Positions 47,873 to 59,474 of a DNA stretch of 64,000 bases are shown here, piece after piece; the first letter of the stretch is position 1; each line of letters opens with the position of its first letter. The notes under the pieces are model-generated. The model was not told where the DNA came from. It saw only the letters and a program-made list of their open reading frames with translations, and did not search any database. The stretch lies in assembly GCF_000346465.2 (NCBI RefSeq), contig NC_034013.1:678211-742210 (forward strand), given 5' to 3'. This DNA is from Prunus persica. Lineage: Eukaryota > Streptophyta > Magnoliopsida > Rosales > Rosaceae. A program made the position numbers and the translations under genes.

Positions 47873-48402
47873 GGTTAAATACCTTTTTGTTCACTGGGTT
47901 ATACACGAAAATTCAATTTGGTCACTTAGGAAAAAAATTTAGCCAAATTGGTCATTGTGTTTCCCAAAGTTTACAATTTATAGACATTTTGTTATCTTCC
48001 GTTAAGTTCCACTCCACCTTCAAAGCACGTTCTTTTCACCTTCCAATTATTTTCTTCAAGGTGATAGACACCAAAATATATTGGTAAGTTGTAGATTTCA
48101 TTTTAATTTGGTTTGACCTTTTGATTTTCCTTATACCTCACAATTTCGATTTCAACCCAAAATTTCTCAAAATTTACTAGACCCTTATAGCACAAATATA
48201 CCCTAATTCGTTGAGTTAGAGTAAGAATATTGAAGTTGCTTCCTATAAAAATAAAAATAAAACTACACTTAACGAAAGATAACGAAATGTCTATAAATTG
48301 TAAACTTTGGAAAACACAGTGACCAATTTGGCTAAATTTTTCTCTCAATGACAAAATGGAATTTTTGTGTAAAACTCAATGACCAAAAAAGTATTTAACC
48401 CA
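47873..48402. mobile_element. TIR element (MITE), 530 bp
   Basis: Ends GGTTAAATAC ... GTATTTAACC form a perfect 10-bp inverted repeat that extends as diverged long TIRs (GAAAATTCAATTTGGTCA at the left; a matching complement at the right). Flanks are A-rich, so the target duplication is ambiguous. Related to 37481-38590. Confidence 0.7.
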
Positions 48403-48910
48403 AAATAAAATAATCTCAAATTAAATGTTTGGGTTGCTCAAATTACGGTAGGAAAATGTAGGACATAACATAACAAGGAAACTTCAAAAAACCAACGTGA
48501 ACGTTTGAGGTTGAGAAATAGTAGGAAATATCATTTGCCAAAGAAATATTAAATGGTTTTGATTAAAAATAAAAAAAAAATAAAAATAAAAAAGAGTAAA
48601 TTTTCTCGTCAACTTTTCTGACATTGTTCTGTAATTCTACTTATATGAGAGCTTTCATAAACAAAACCATACTCTCATCAAGATCAACAATGACATGAGA
48701 TTTATTCCTATTAAATAAAATGAGATTTAATTTGCATTGGTATGATTTACAGATGGTTTACGCACAAAAGGAAACTAAAATACGTACACATATATACCAA
48801 CCGTCTGTCGGTCAGTAACAGAGCAGTTGGTGTGAACAAGGGAAAAACCATACATGGTATCAAAAGCAATGCAATACTTATTGATCAAAACACATGAAAA
48901 TACTTGATGA

Positions 48911-49403
48911 TCAACGCCTTCCTGATGCCACAGATTCACTAGAGAAGAGGTACTTCACTCTTGAAAGAACTGAATCATGAGCAGGGTCATAGGGATGATC
49001 CTTGGAAGGGATTTCCAAAATAGCTGGAACTGGCTTATTGTAGCTATCAACTAGAAACCTTATCATGTTTGCAACCTGGTAAGAAAAGCGTAGAAAATGG
49101 TCATTTCCTTTTCAAATAATCTTCAACTAACAACAAATTTGGAAGGAATGCATACAAAGATTGCTATAAATTCTAATATGTTTTGCAACCACTTGGACGG
49201 CAATAAGGATATTGCCTTGCGGACCAGAAAAGTCCTCTAATCATAACAGTTGAAGAACTTCAAAGTATGAGAAAGAACTTACATATTGGCTGATCAAGAC
49301 AATTGCAATATCCTCCTTTGTTGTAAACTCTTTGAATGCATCTTCAATTGCTTTCACTGTTGTTTCTGAGCAGAAAACCAGAAAACAAATACTATTAGAC
49401 ACA

Positions 49404-49439
<36 letters not shown>

Positions 49440-50260
49440 TAAGCACCAGAGACTGAACCTTGCTTTAAGTATTAATTTGAATTCATAGCTAAGTTTTTCA
49501 CACCAAAAACAGAAAAGAAACTAAACTTTTCCTTTAAGGGACCAAGTTGTTGTTTAATTTAAAGTGCTGTGATACTCGTTAAGAAGAACAGAAGGAATAC
49601 CAAAGGACTGCCACAGCAGACCAAATTTAACTGACCAAAATGTAATTTTATACCTTTCTTCACTAATGAATGGTAGCCTAATTTGCTTGCTTTTCTTTGA
49701 TAAACAAGAACGAAAACTTATACCATCGATAAACTGCAACAATACTTACAAAAAAAGAGCAACTTCTCAACAAAAAGATAATAGTCTTTTACCTAGAATA
49801 CATCTCCTAGAAGTTTGTAGTTTCCCTTCCCCTTCCCAGGCCCCCCTATTTCGTTTACCCACTGGATTAGTTGGTAAAATATTCTTACAAATAGATTACT
49901 AATCATATACCATAATTGGCATTTTAGTCCAACTGATGACCTATCTGCATACGAACATATAGAAACAGATTACCAGTATGGATGAAGTTCCAAAGTTCAA
50001 GCATCAAAAAAGCTCAAAACGTACTTGAATCAACAATAAGATAATTTGTCTTTCTCCGCAAGTCAACGTTACCCACTCCAGCCAGCAAAAATCCAGTTAC
50101 AGTGTCCTACATGATAACAATCATCGCATCAGGAAGACAAATCAAAACTGCAACAACTATTTCAACCAAAAGAATTACAGAACAACATTATCCATACCTC
50201 ATCAGCAATCATGGCAATGAGTGCTGCGCTCTTAGTGGGGATATGAGCTCTGCCAGCCAT
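48911..50260 (-). CDS. VHA-F: V-type proton ATPase subunit F
   Basis: Four minus-strand exons, 50198-50260, 50025-50106, 49283-49365 and 48911-49075, all GT-AG and in phase, give 130 aa, the usual length for the subunit. Conserved parts: MAGRAHIP start, IAMIADEDTVTGFLLAGVG, NYLIVDSKTTVKAIEDAF, EDIAIVLISQYVANMIR and PAILEIPSKDHPYDP. Subunit F belongs to the V1 central stalk and helps couple ATP hydrolysis to rotation in the vacuolar/endomembrane proton pump. It is a single-copy-type housekeeping gene. It is head to head with the LUC7-like fragment. Confidence 0.95.
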
Positions 50261-51840
50261 TCTAAGTTGATATCCACTACATCAGGCAGAAAAGAAACTA
50301 TCAGGACAAATATGTGTTCTCACTGACTACATTAAACAGTATAATTTACAATGTACAGAACTAGAGCCCATCAATATGCTTGTCATTTGTGCCTGCTACA
50401 ATTTAACCGGTACGAAAACCATTATTCTATGCCTTTTGGTTGCTGAAATAAAAAAGAAACAAAAATTTAGACCTCAAAGTTGAAGTGTGATTGGATTCAT
50501 AGATACAGAAAGCCTTTTACCAATCAACAACTTCTTAAGTTCGGCTGAGGTGAGTTTCAATCACTCGAATTTTAGGACGTTAATAATGGTAAAACCTAAA
50601 CTGGGTCAGCACAATGCATATATATGTATTAACAAATGACCAAATCTTGCACTAAGAAGGCGATTTTAGAAATCAACCCAAAAATCATATCAAAACCCAT
50701 AAACCTAAAAACATGGAATCAATAGATTTTTCGTTCATTGGTGTCAAACGGAAAGCTAACAAATCTGGAAAGAAAAAGAAAAAACAAAACAACCTCTCTC
50801 AATTGCGAAATTATGGGAGCCACGATCTCAGACAGATATAATCCAAACTGAAACAACACCAGATGTAAAACGATAGCGTAAATAAATCTGGTGGCTAAGA
50901 GATTACCTGAGATAAATTCAGGCGGGCCGTGAGGTGGATGAGAGAGGGAGGGAGTGAGAAGAAGAGAGATCGGGTCGATAGTCTATAAGATGCGAGGAAA
51001 GGATATAGTTGTAAAAATTGCAAACGTATTTATTTTCTCCTGTATAGTACATCTGTATATAACTAGCATACAAACCCATTTTATTTCGAAACAAAAAAAT
51101 ATATATCCAAATTTTCTTCCAGCAAATTACAAATAACCCCTAAATCGATAATTTACAAAAGTTTATACAAACTCCTGTAAGTTTTGTGAGTCTCATTCTT
51201 TATGCTTAAGTGGTCTCTACCTCGGTAAAAATTGATAGAAAATTGATAATTTATTAAACAATTATAAAGATAAAATTAAATTTATAAAACAAAAAAAATT
51301 AAAACTTCAAAACAATTCGGGTCCATTTGGGAGTACTTTTGAAAGGGTTAAAAATGCTTTCAGACAACCAAAAGCTCTTCTAACAGCATTTGACAGAAAA
51401 AGTTTAGAAATCCTTATAAGCCGTAGAAGTGTTTTTTGAAGAAGCACCTGTCATATGCTTCTTTAAGAAAACGTACTTCGATTTCTTAGGAAAGTTTCAA
51501 TATTTTTATAATATAAGCACTTCTAAAAATGCTTCTTAGAGTAACAGGCCCCTTCGTTGGTAGCGTGTTGTAGTTTACACTATCAATTCTAAAAATATAA
51601 CTTCAATTCACAAATAAGAAATAATCAATGGAATTAAAAAAGTAAAATAAGAAAAAAGCACGGGAGAATTCTCCGAAAAAAGACCGCGAAGCAAACAACG
51701 GTGGTGCATTGATACCCTTCCCTCTCCAACTAAAATTGTTTCTCTGTTCCCCCATTTCACCTTAAAAAAAATAAAAATAAATTGTTTCTCTGTTTTTATT
51801 TATTTTCTCAAATTCAAACCCTTCTGAATTTCCCTCTCTG
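50261..51840. other. Divergent region between VHA-F and LUC7-like fragment
   Basis: A VHA-F leader exon is likely at about 50908-50990 on the minus strand (it ends TTATCTCAG|GTAATC). The stretch 51320-51550, with GCTTCTTTAAGAA-type words and a GGGTCCATTTGG / CAGGCCCC pair near its ends, resembles a decayed MITE, but no target duplication is clear. A shared bidirectional promoter is possible but unproven. Confidence 0.4.
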
Positions 51841-51842
51841 CT

Positions 51843-53393
51843 TGACAAACTTATGGGCACAGGTATCTCGAATAAACCATGGTTAATCGTTGCTTTTCTA
51901 CATACCCATTTGCCTTTTCTTTTTTTATGCCTCCCCGGGCATTTGGATTTTTTTATTTCATTCAATGGGATATTTTTTGTGTGCTTATTCTTGCTTTGAT
52001 TGATTGGTGAATTTCAGCACATAGTTTGACGGAGGAAGGGAGAAATGGGGGCAGGGAACTTACTTGGGACGATAAGGAGGTTTGTGGGCATTATCTGGTT
52101 CGCTTTTGTCCTTTCGATCTCTTCGTCAATACTCGAAGCGATATAGGTGCATTGCTATTCAATTCGTATTGAATTACACCTTTTTAACAGTCTATCTGGT
52201 TGCTTAGAAAAACCAACAAGGAATCAGGATTCTGAATTTTAGTTTTTTGAATCATTTGCTTTTTTTATATGTTTGGAGAGAGCAACACATCAATAACAGC
52301 ACATCTTTTGTTTTCTTAATCAGGACCCTGCCCTAAAATACATGACCCGAAGTTGAAAGAAAGGTGATTAACTGGATATTTTGTGTAGATTAGGATTTTC
52401 CTGTGGGAAATGTTACTTGGGTTTTCATCTTGCGTTTTTTCAGTGCATCCAAATTGAATGAAATATAATTATAAAGTCCTTCCCTTTTTCGCATGTCAAC
52501 TTAATTGCTTTCATGATTTTGCTAACAATCTCCATTTTTATGAATAATTATCTGCTTTATATGTGTGGAATGATATGTTAGTTGCTTGCTGATGTTTCAC
52601 ATGTCATGATGTGCTGCTTTTTTCATTATTTTTTTTAAGGGTTCTGTTCCTGGTGCTTGAACCCTTCGCAAGCCTTTTTTTTTTTTCATTTTTCTTACCT
52701 GTAAACAGTTGATGAATAAATATTTTTACATTGTCTGGAAAAGGGTATATCATTGCTCCCATTAAGCTTTCATAGGAGCATCTAGATTGTTCTGTCAAAA
52801 GTTGAAGTTTTTTTCTTAAAGATCAGATTATCATCTGAGTTCATTTAATACACTCTCTTCCTTTTCATCAGGAAACTTGAGAACTTGCTGTTTTCGTTTT
52901 CGTATAAAACACAAAATACATCACCTGCTGCCTGCTACATTTTTTTTTCTTCCCTTTTTACCTGATATGGCATTGTGATTGTATTTTATTGTCTCAGTTT
53001 TAAGTGGTTTTTTTAATATGTTGGTGATTTTAGTTTTGAGAAGTCCCCACAGCATGATGCATATGTGGCCAAGTTTGAAGCTGAACTTGCTCAGTTTTGT
53101 GAGATATTGGTAAGTTGCTCTTCTAGCCAGTGGGCATTATGATCTCGAATTATTCACATGTATGTCTTTGTCTTATTCTACTTGCATTGCAGGTGATGGA
53201 TTTGGATAGAAGAGTAAGGCGTGAGAGAGAACGCCGTCATCAGGAGGTGGAACCTGCACCGCCACATCCACCGTCAACTGAACAGTTTGAACAGTTGTCT
53301 GTTGTGGAGGAAAAATTAAAGAACTTGCTTGAACAAGTGGAGGCCCTTGGTGAAGCTGGGAAGATGGATGAAGCTGAAGCGCCCATGAGAAAG
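51843..53393 (+). pseudogene. LUC7-like splicing factor, 5' half only
   Basis: Five consecutive exon-like blocks with correct GT-AG ends keep one open frame: ..-51862, 52018-52146, 52324-52363, 53034-53109 and 53193-53393. They encode LLDKLMG, then TWDDKEVCGHYLVRFCPFDLF, GPCPKIHDPKLKES, AYVAKFEAELAQFCE, MDLDRRVRRERER and EEKLKNLLEQVEALGEAGK. This is the N-terminal half of a LUC7 family U1-snRNP protein, with the first CCCH zinc-finger residues (C..C..C..H) intact. The second zinc finger and RS tail are missing. No ATG precedes LLDKLMG; the Met within it (51853) is the only early start. After the last donor the sequence runs into the GONST3-like exon. The absence of in-frame stops suggests a fairly young duplicate or use as leader exons of the transporter. 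Confidence 0.75.
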
Positions 53394-53554
53394 GTGTTGC
53401 TATTCTTTCCTGATTTTTCTGTTAAACATTTGTTTCCAAATTGTGCAAATAATTTTACCAGGAAGTCTGTGCACCCTGTGGTCCTGGCAACCAGGGGATT
53501 TTCCCTATCCTGTATTTCTTGATGGACTAACAGAATCTTTTGATCCTGTGATAG

Positions 53555-54700
53555 ATGCCTAATAATAATGCTGTGGAGAATCCTGAAGCTGGTCGGGGCC
53601 GTCAGGTCCAGGGTGGTTCTAGTTCCCCCACTCTCTTCGGTAATAGCCAATCAAACTGGTATAGTGTTTTACTCCAGCAAATCTCAGTCTATGGGGTAGC
53701 CGCTGGCTACTGCTTATCTGCCTCGTTGCTTTCCATCATCAACAAATGGGCTGTCGTGAAATTTCCTTATCCTGGGGCACTAACTGCTTTACAGTATTTT
53801 ACAAGTGTTATTGGGGTCCTCGTTTGTGGCCAGCTTAAGTTGATAGAGTACGATTCGCTTTACCTACTTACCATGTGGCGCTTCCTACCAGCAGCAATTA
53901 TATTCTACCTCTCTCTCTTCACTAACAGTGAGCTCCTTCTCCATGCTAATGTTGACACTTTCATTGTCTTTCGTTCTGTTGTTCCAATTTTTGTTGCCAT
54001 AGGAGAGACTCTTTTCTTGCACCAACCATGGCCATCAATGAGGACATGGACCTCACTTGCCACTATTTTGGGGGGAAGTGTGATTTTTGTACTAACAGAT
54101 TACCAGTTCACAGTAACGGCTTATAGTTGGGCTCTAGCTTACTTGGTAAGCATGTCCATAGACTTTGTCTACATAAAGCATGTGGTAATGACCATTGGTT
54201 TAAATACATGGGGTCTTGTACTGTATAACAATCTTGAGGCTCTTCTACTGTTTCCGTTGGAACTACTTGTAATGGGTGAATTGAAGAAGATTAAGCATGA
54301 AATCTCAGATGAATCAGATTGGTATTCTCTTGAGGTGCTTTTGCCAGTGGGGTTATCATGTTTATTTGGTTTATCCATCTCTTTCTTTGGGTTTTCTTGC
54401 CGAAGGGCTATTTCTGCAACTGGATTTACTGTTCTTGGTATAGTGAACAAATTATTAACAGTTGTGATTAATCTGGTTATTTGGGACAAACATTCAACCT
54501 TTGTTGGTACAGTGGGCCTGTTGATATGCATGGCAGGTGGTGTTATGTATCAGCAATCTACAAGCAAGAAGCCTAAGGATGTGAATCAAGTAAAAGCACA
54601 AGAGACTGAGGAAGAAAAACAAAAGTTAATTGAAACGAAAAGCAGCTTAGAAAGCAAGAACAATGAGAAATGGACTGTTGAATCTGAAGGGGGGAAATGA
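53555..54700 (+). CDS. GONST3: Golgi nucleotide-sugar transporter, GONST3-like
   Basis: One intronless coding exon, 381 aa. It belongs to the drug/metabolite transporter superfamily, triose-phosphate/nucleotide-sugar translocator type, with about ten hydrophobic segments. Recognisable parts: YGVAAGYCLSASLLSIINKW, FPYPGALTALQYF, FRSVVPIFVAIGETLF, SWALAYLVSMSIDFVYIKHV, NTWGLVLYNNLEALLLFP, and GFTVLGIVNKLLTVVINL. The charged C-terminal tail (EEEKQK ... KSEGG-like) is cytosolic. The whole fits GONST3, named for GDP-mannose transport homology; the in vivo substrate is uncertain. The ATG sits exactly at a splice acceptor (GTGATAG|ATG), so a 5' exon must exist upstream; the LUC7-like fragment directly precedes it with an in-phase donor. 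Arabidopsis GONST3 maps (from memory) near CUC3 and PHT1;9, agreeing with this block. Confidence 0.88.
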   Translation: MPNNNAVENPEAGRGRQVQGGSSSPTLFGNSQSNWYSVLLQQISVYGVAAGYCLSASLLSIINKWAVVKFPYPGALTALQYFTSVIGVLVCGQLKLIEYDSLYLLTMWRFLPAAIIFYLSLFTNSELLLHANVDTFIVFRSVVPIFVAIGETLFLHQPWPSMRTWTSLATILGGSVIFVLTDYQFTVTAYSWALAYLVSMSIDFVYIKHVVMTIGLNTWGLVLYNNLEALLLFPLELLVMGELKKIKHEISDESDWYSLEVLLPVGLSCLFGLSISFFGFSCRRAISATGFTVLGIVNKLLTVVINLVIWDKHSTFVGTVGLLICMAGGVMYQQSTSKKPKDVNQVKAQETEEEKQKLIETKSSLESKNNEKWTVESEGGK

Positions 54701-55840
54701 CAGACGGCTTTCTTCAAGGTAATATTGTTTCGTTCTTTTGTGGCTTCTGGATTTTATTTTTCTCCAATTCAGATTTATTGATTGATAAGTCGCCGATGGC
54801 AACTTCTCATTGGGATGAGTTAAAGACAGTTTGTGTTTGACAAAGCACACATGATCGACATGTTGGTTAAATGAGTTATATTTTTCAGCCACAAAATTCT
54901 TTGTACTGATGATTAATTTCTCAAGCCTCATCTGCAGCATTATTCGACCGGAGAACACCCTGTCAGATGAAGTGTTGCATTCTTTTGTTCTGTAAATTTA
55001 TATTCATAAAAAAGTCCCAGTAGCAATAGCAATGCCTTATTTGTTGTAAGGATGCGGGATGTCTAAAGACATGCCTGCTAATATCAGAATGTTCCTTGTT
55101 TACCCAAGCTTATTTTTTTCAGTGTGCATGTAAAAATCACGGGAGATAGTGATCTAAGCAGTTCGCAATTCTGTGTAACATTTTTGAATGAGTATTAAAG
55201 GGTTTGGTTTACTGGTTGGTAATTTACCAAAAAGAACATATATTGGTTTGAGGATTATATTTTAGAATAGGTGATGCATGTTTTGCAATAGTAACTATTA
55301 TCCATTTTAATCAAGGTTTTTCATGCTCTCTGACACATGTACTCCAAAATTTATGGAATTTCCTCTTCCCCTCCCTACCCCAAATAAATAAAATAAAATA
55401 AAATAAAAATTACAGGAAAACTTCTGGATTAAATACAACTATATAGTGGTGAAGTGTTTTTGTCATAAATTGTTTTGTTTGAGCTTGTTGGAGCATGAAA
55501 TTTTGGGTCTTTCAAAATGTAATTTGATTTTCATGTTGAGAAGCCGGACACCATCTTCGATTGTCACTAGTGAGTGAGGAGGGGGGTACCTGCAAGAAAA
55601 CACTCTGAAGCTCAAGTTAGTGTTCGTTCAGGAATATTGTAGTAGAATTAATCATCTCTTTCTTCTCTTATGTTGGAGGTTAGTCGGCCTTTTATAGGCA
55701 CTGAACACTTGGACTTGGAGTCCAATATCCCTTATCTATCTTCATGTTCAATGGTAGTGGATATCATGTTGATTCCCTCCACTCCCTCAAATTTAGGGTT
55801 CATGAGAAGTGGCTTGTTACTTGGGCCTTAACTTTTACTC
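54701..55840. other. GONST3 3' flank and repeat-derived sequence
   Basis: Probable 3' UTR (a 3' UTR intron may start at AAG|GTAATA, 54719), then AT-rich sequence. 55540-55740 resembles a retroelement-type non-coding region (CCTTTTATAGGC near 55688). No gene. Confidence 0.4.
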
Positions 55841-56215
55841 CAGCATAACTAAATTCATAAATCAACATGGTAGCTGTGCTCTGGCTATGCTCTATGGTCT
55901 TCGTTTTGCTCAAGAGCTGGTTTTCTTGATGATCTTATTTTGGACTCTGATGCTCTTGCTGCTGTTCAAATGGTGTTGGCTGAGGAGGAATGTACAGTTG
56001 CAATAGAAGAAGGTAATATTGTCAATGAGATAAAAACATCTCTGAGTCTTTTTGGTCCTTGGTGATTCAATACAGACCACGTTTAGCAAACAAAGGTTGC
56101 TCATAGTCTAAGAGCACACCGTGCTCTTTGAGTGAGTTTACATGATTGTATGATTTGGATGATGGACTTGTTTCATTGGTTCAAGCTCATGCTGTTGTAA
56201 ATTCTACTTTTTTTA
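55840..56215 (+). mobile_element. LINE RNase H remnant
   Basis: With one frameshift (about 55915), the frame reads like the C-terminal RNase H domain of plant L1-type LINEs: AMLYGLRFAQEL, LILDSDALAAVQ, VAHSLRAHRAL and a following WMMDLFHW segment. Stops interrupt it. It is the second LINE stub in the window. Confidence 0.65.
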
Positions 56216-56253
56216 TATTTAATTAATTGTCTCTTAAAAAAGAAGAAGATATA

Positions 56254-56475
56254 TTTACAAATAAACTCATTTTAAGCATGACATATTATATAAAAACTCA
56301 TATAAAGCCTATTTGGAGAGAAAAACTCAAAACTAAACACTTGTCATTTTCCAATGGACAAACTGCTGAATACCTCATTACAATCACAAGTGACTACTTT
56401 GGAAGTTTTCTCTCCAAATAGACTTTATATGAGTTTTTATATAATATGTCATGTTAGAATGAGTTTATTTGTAAA
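56254..56475. mobile_element. Hairpin MITE with ~70-bp inverted arms
   Basis: Arms 56254-56324 and 56406-56475 are nearly perfect complements (TTTACAAATAAACTCATTTT ... GAATGAGTTTATTTGTAAA), with an 80-bp loop. There is no coding potential. Size and structure suit a stem-loop MITE. Confidence 0.8.
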
Positions 56476-56822
56476 AAGTGAAAAATAAATAAATAAATAA
56501 ATAAATAAAAGCGCATTTCTCCAAGCTATTTTATGTGTTGAATATTTTAGGGATTTAGAATTGGGCTTCAAAAATGAAAGAAGCAAATATAAAACAAGGA
56601 CTCCAGCAAAAATAAATAAATAAATAAAACAAGGGCAATATCAGCATTCCCTCTTAAAGACAATAATATATATATATTGTTTTGGTTGTTAAACACAAAC
56701 TTGATATAATCTTGGGACATATTCGAATATTTGAGGTTATGGATAATTCGTGAATCGTGTCCCATACTCTTGGGTCGCTTCCTCTCTGTTAAAATATAAA
56801 TAAAATAGCACTCATCATACAA

Positions 56823-56894
56823 GGATCAGTGGCGCAATGGTAGCGCGTCTGACTCCAGATCAGAAGGTTGCGTGTTCGATTCACGTCGGGTTCA
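56823..56894 (+). tRNA. tRNA-Trp (CCA)
   Basis: 72 nt with anticodon CCA in loop ACTCCAGA, stem TCTG/CAGA, D-arm GCGC-AATGGTA-GCGC, T-loop TTCGATT and T-stem CGTG/CACG, ending CGGGTTC plus discriminator A. A TTTT terminator follows at 56897. The plant tRNA-Trp sequence normally starts GGATCCG; this one starts GGATCAG, making an A6-G67 mismatch in the acceptor stem. Either a tolerated variant or an early pseudogene. Confidence 0.9.
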
Positions 56895-57059
56895 CATTTT
56901 GAGATTCATTTTTGACATTTTTTTAAAATTCTCACTTTAATGGAAGCATAGCTTTTATTTCTTATTTTTATTTTATTTTTTAAATATCATGAGATGTCCC
57001 CACATTCGAAGGGTGGGATTAATTTTCGCTTGGGGTTCGGCTTGTTTTTGATCACAAAA

Positions 57060-57145
57060 TGCTTCAAACGGGTTTCAAACCCTTGCTATTAAGGCACTAA
57101 GTAATTCACCAGTTAGAGGTGTCAATTTACCAACTGCACCACATC
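57060..57145 (-). repeat. SINE-like tRNA-derived head
   Basis: On the minus strand, A box TGGTGCAGTTGG (57130-57141) and B box GGGTTTGAAACCC (57070-57082) are about 47 bp apart. The region between is not tRNA-like. Degenerate SINE or tRNA relic. Confidence 0.35.
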
Positions 57146-57149
57146 TTAT

Positions 57150-58335
57150 GGTTGAAGTATAGCTTTTTGTTGTATGTCATTGTTAACAGTATAAAACCAG
57201 AAAAAGTACGTCTCCATTAATGCAGTGGGTATCATTCCATGTGTTCTGAATTGTTATGTGCCTTTTTCTATCTCCCATGATTTATTAAGATGGTGCCTTT
57301 TCTTTTGGTACTAGTTTAGGATTGTGCTTAAAACACTAATACTTTTTACTTAAATAAATAATAATCTAATTTAAGGATGGAATTGGGTTATGCTAACACT
57401 TTGAGTGGGTGTTTTATTCAACGGTTCCAAATATAATTAAAAATAATAATACTACCGTAAAGTTGTCAAACACATTTTTTTTCTTTGTTTTATTTTTCTT
57501 GTTCCGACTCTGATTAGGTCTAATTCACTATCTTTGCTTAGATGAAGACAAGAAAGTTGCTAGTTTTGTGATCAGATTACTACTACTGTTAGTGTAGTGA
57601 CGATATTTTGGAATTATTATTCCTTCGGAAGTTAGTGGAATCTTATTTTGTAAATGTAGCAAACGATGTGTCGAAATAATATGAAGAGAAAGTTATCTCT
57701 CTCCTTTGTCAGGTAGGAAATAAGAATGGAGTCATGTAGGGAGATGGATGGGAGTTGTATTTTGACAGCCCAAAACGAGAGTTTTGTTTAATTTAAATGT
57801 GAGTCCAAAACAGCGTCAATTTCGGAATATTAATTTTGTAAATAAGTAAGAAGGGTGGGTGAGTACACCTTTTGTACACCTTTTGGTTCGAAACCATATG
57901 TACAATATTTCAAATCATGTTAATAGCTATATATATAGTCTCATTCTATCGAGGGATCTCTCAAATAATTTTATTTGAAGGACACATTTTAGGGTATCTT
58001 ACAAATATTTTTTGAGAGATTCACTATAATACCAAATATAGGATCTCAAATTATAAAAAAAAAACATATATGAAATGAACTTTAGAAACACACTCAAAGC
58101 CCATTTACAACATAACAAAAAGACTTTTAACTTCTTTTAAATTACAAAACTGCCATTGATTTCTTCAAATAAACCCAACCCAATAACCTCATAAAAAAAC
58201 TCAAAACACTCAATGGGGCATCAAAGTAATTTAATAATTAAAATTAAATTCAATAGGGCTAGCTGTCATTTTTTGGGTTTTTTTTGGGTATGTTTATAGA
58301 AATTAAATGGTGTAGGGTTTATTTTTATAGTTTTA
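57150..58335. other. Intergenic sequence
   Basis: AT-rich, no gene. Contains a member of the dispersed repeat family (57951-58010). Confidence 0.4.
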
Positions 58336-59474
58336 GGGGTCGTTTGGTACGGCGGACTGTCATGGACTGGACTAAATCCTAGGACTGTTTTGGATTAGCT
58401 CGGACTGGACTAAGCTGGATTAAGTATTGACCTATGTTTGGTGCTGCGTCGGACTAAGAAGCTGGATTGTGAAAATAGTGAAGACCTATGTTTGGAGTTG
58501 TGTCGGAGTAAAAAATAATTATTTTAATAATTAATTTTAATTATAAATAAATAAAATTCTAATATTTACTGGATGACCTTAAAATAAATAATAATAAAAC
58601 AAATAAATTTTAATATTTTTTAAAAGCCAAACTATCTTATCCTTTCTTCATTTTTTCCTTTTTTCTCCTTTACTTCTACCTTTCCTTCCAAGCCCGTCCT
58701 TTTTTTTTTTTTTTTTCCCTTTCCTTTCTTCCTGTTCTCCTGTTCTCTTCCCAGCTCGTCCTCATTTTTTTGTGGTCTCCACCAAGCAGCGCATCAAAAC
58801 CTGTAATCCAAGATGAGCAATTTGGCAACAACAGCAAGATGGCTCCACTTTTTCCAGCATTGCCGTCTTCATTGTCTGCGCTCAATGGATGGTGCGTTCG
58901 AATGAAAACGATCTAAGCCGACTCAACACAAATCAAGCGGATTCTAGACATCCCCAAAACATCATCAGTAAGTAAGGAAGCTACCCAAATAGGAGCAGTA
59001 TCATAATTACACAGACCCATATTTTTTTCTTCCTTTTTCCTTCTTTCTTCTCTCTGTTTCTGGTTTCATTATTTTTTGCTTTTCTTTTTTTCTTTGGAAC
59101 TACTACGAATTGGACTCAGATGGCGAAAAGAGATGGTTTTGGGTTCTGCTAGTTGCTGGGGTGCAAAGAGAGATCGTTCTGAGAAGAAATCCAGGGTAGA
59201 GCGATGAGCGTTGGGTTTCATTGATTGGATCTGTGGTGGGGTTTTGATTCAAGCGATAAGGAAGTCGGACTCGCGTGTTCAAAATAGCGAGCGTCCTATT
59301 TTGCGAACCCAATTTTGGGCTCACTATATTAGCTGTGCGAGTCCGGGCTTTTTTTAACTATTGGACTATATAATCTCATTTAAGATAATCCCCTCCCTTA
59401 CCAAACATGGGTTTCAAGTATTGTTTAATCCAATCCAGTCCAGTGAGGCATAGTGAAGCATACCAAACATGGCC
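58336..59474. mobile_element. PIF/Harbinger-like non-autonomous element, 1,139 bp
   Basis: Ends GGGGTCGTTTGGTA ... TACCAAACATGGCC are imperfect inverted repeats sharing GTTTGGTA, and TTA flanks both sides (58333-58335 and 59475-59477), the 3-bp duplication typical of Harbinger-type insertion. Subterminal GGACTGGACT / GGACTGGATT words are also inverted. No transposase frame. Confidence 0.65.

Larger units (their letters stand above)
46384..48910. other. MCD1 upstream region and repeats
   Basis: Contains the MCD1 promoter, a repeat-derived block at 47160-47790 (with a 100-bp tandem duplication), and the 47873-48402 TIR element. No gene supported. Confidence 0.45.
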
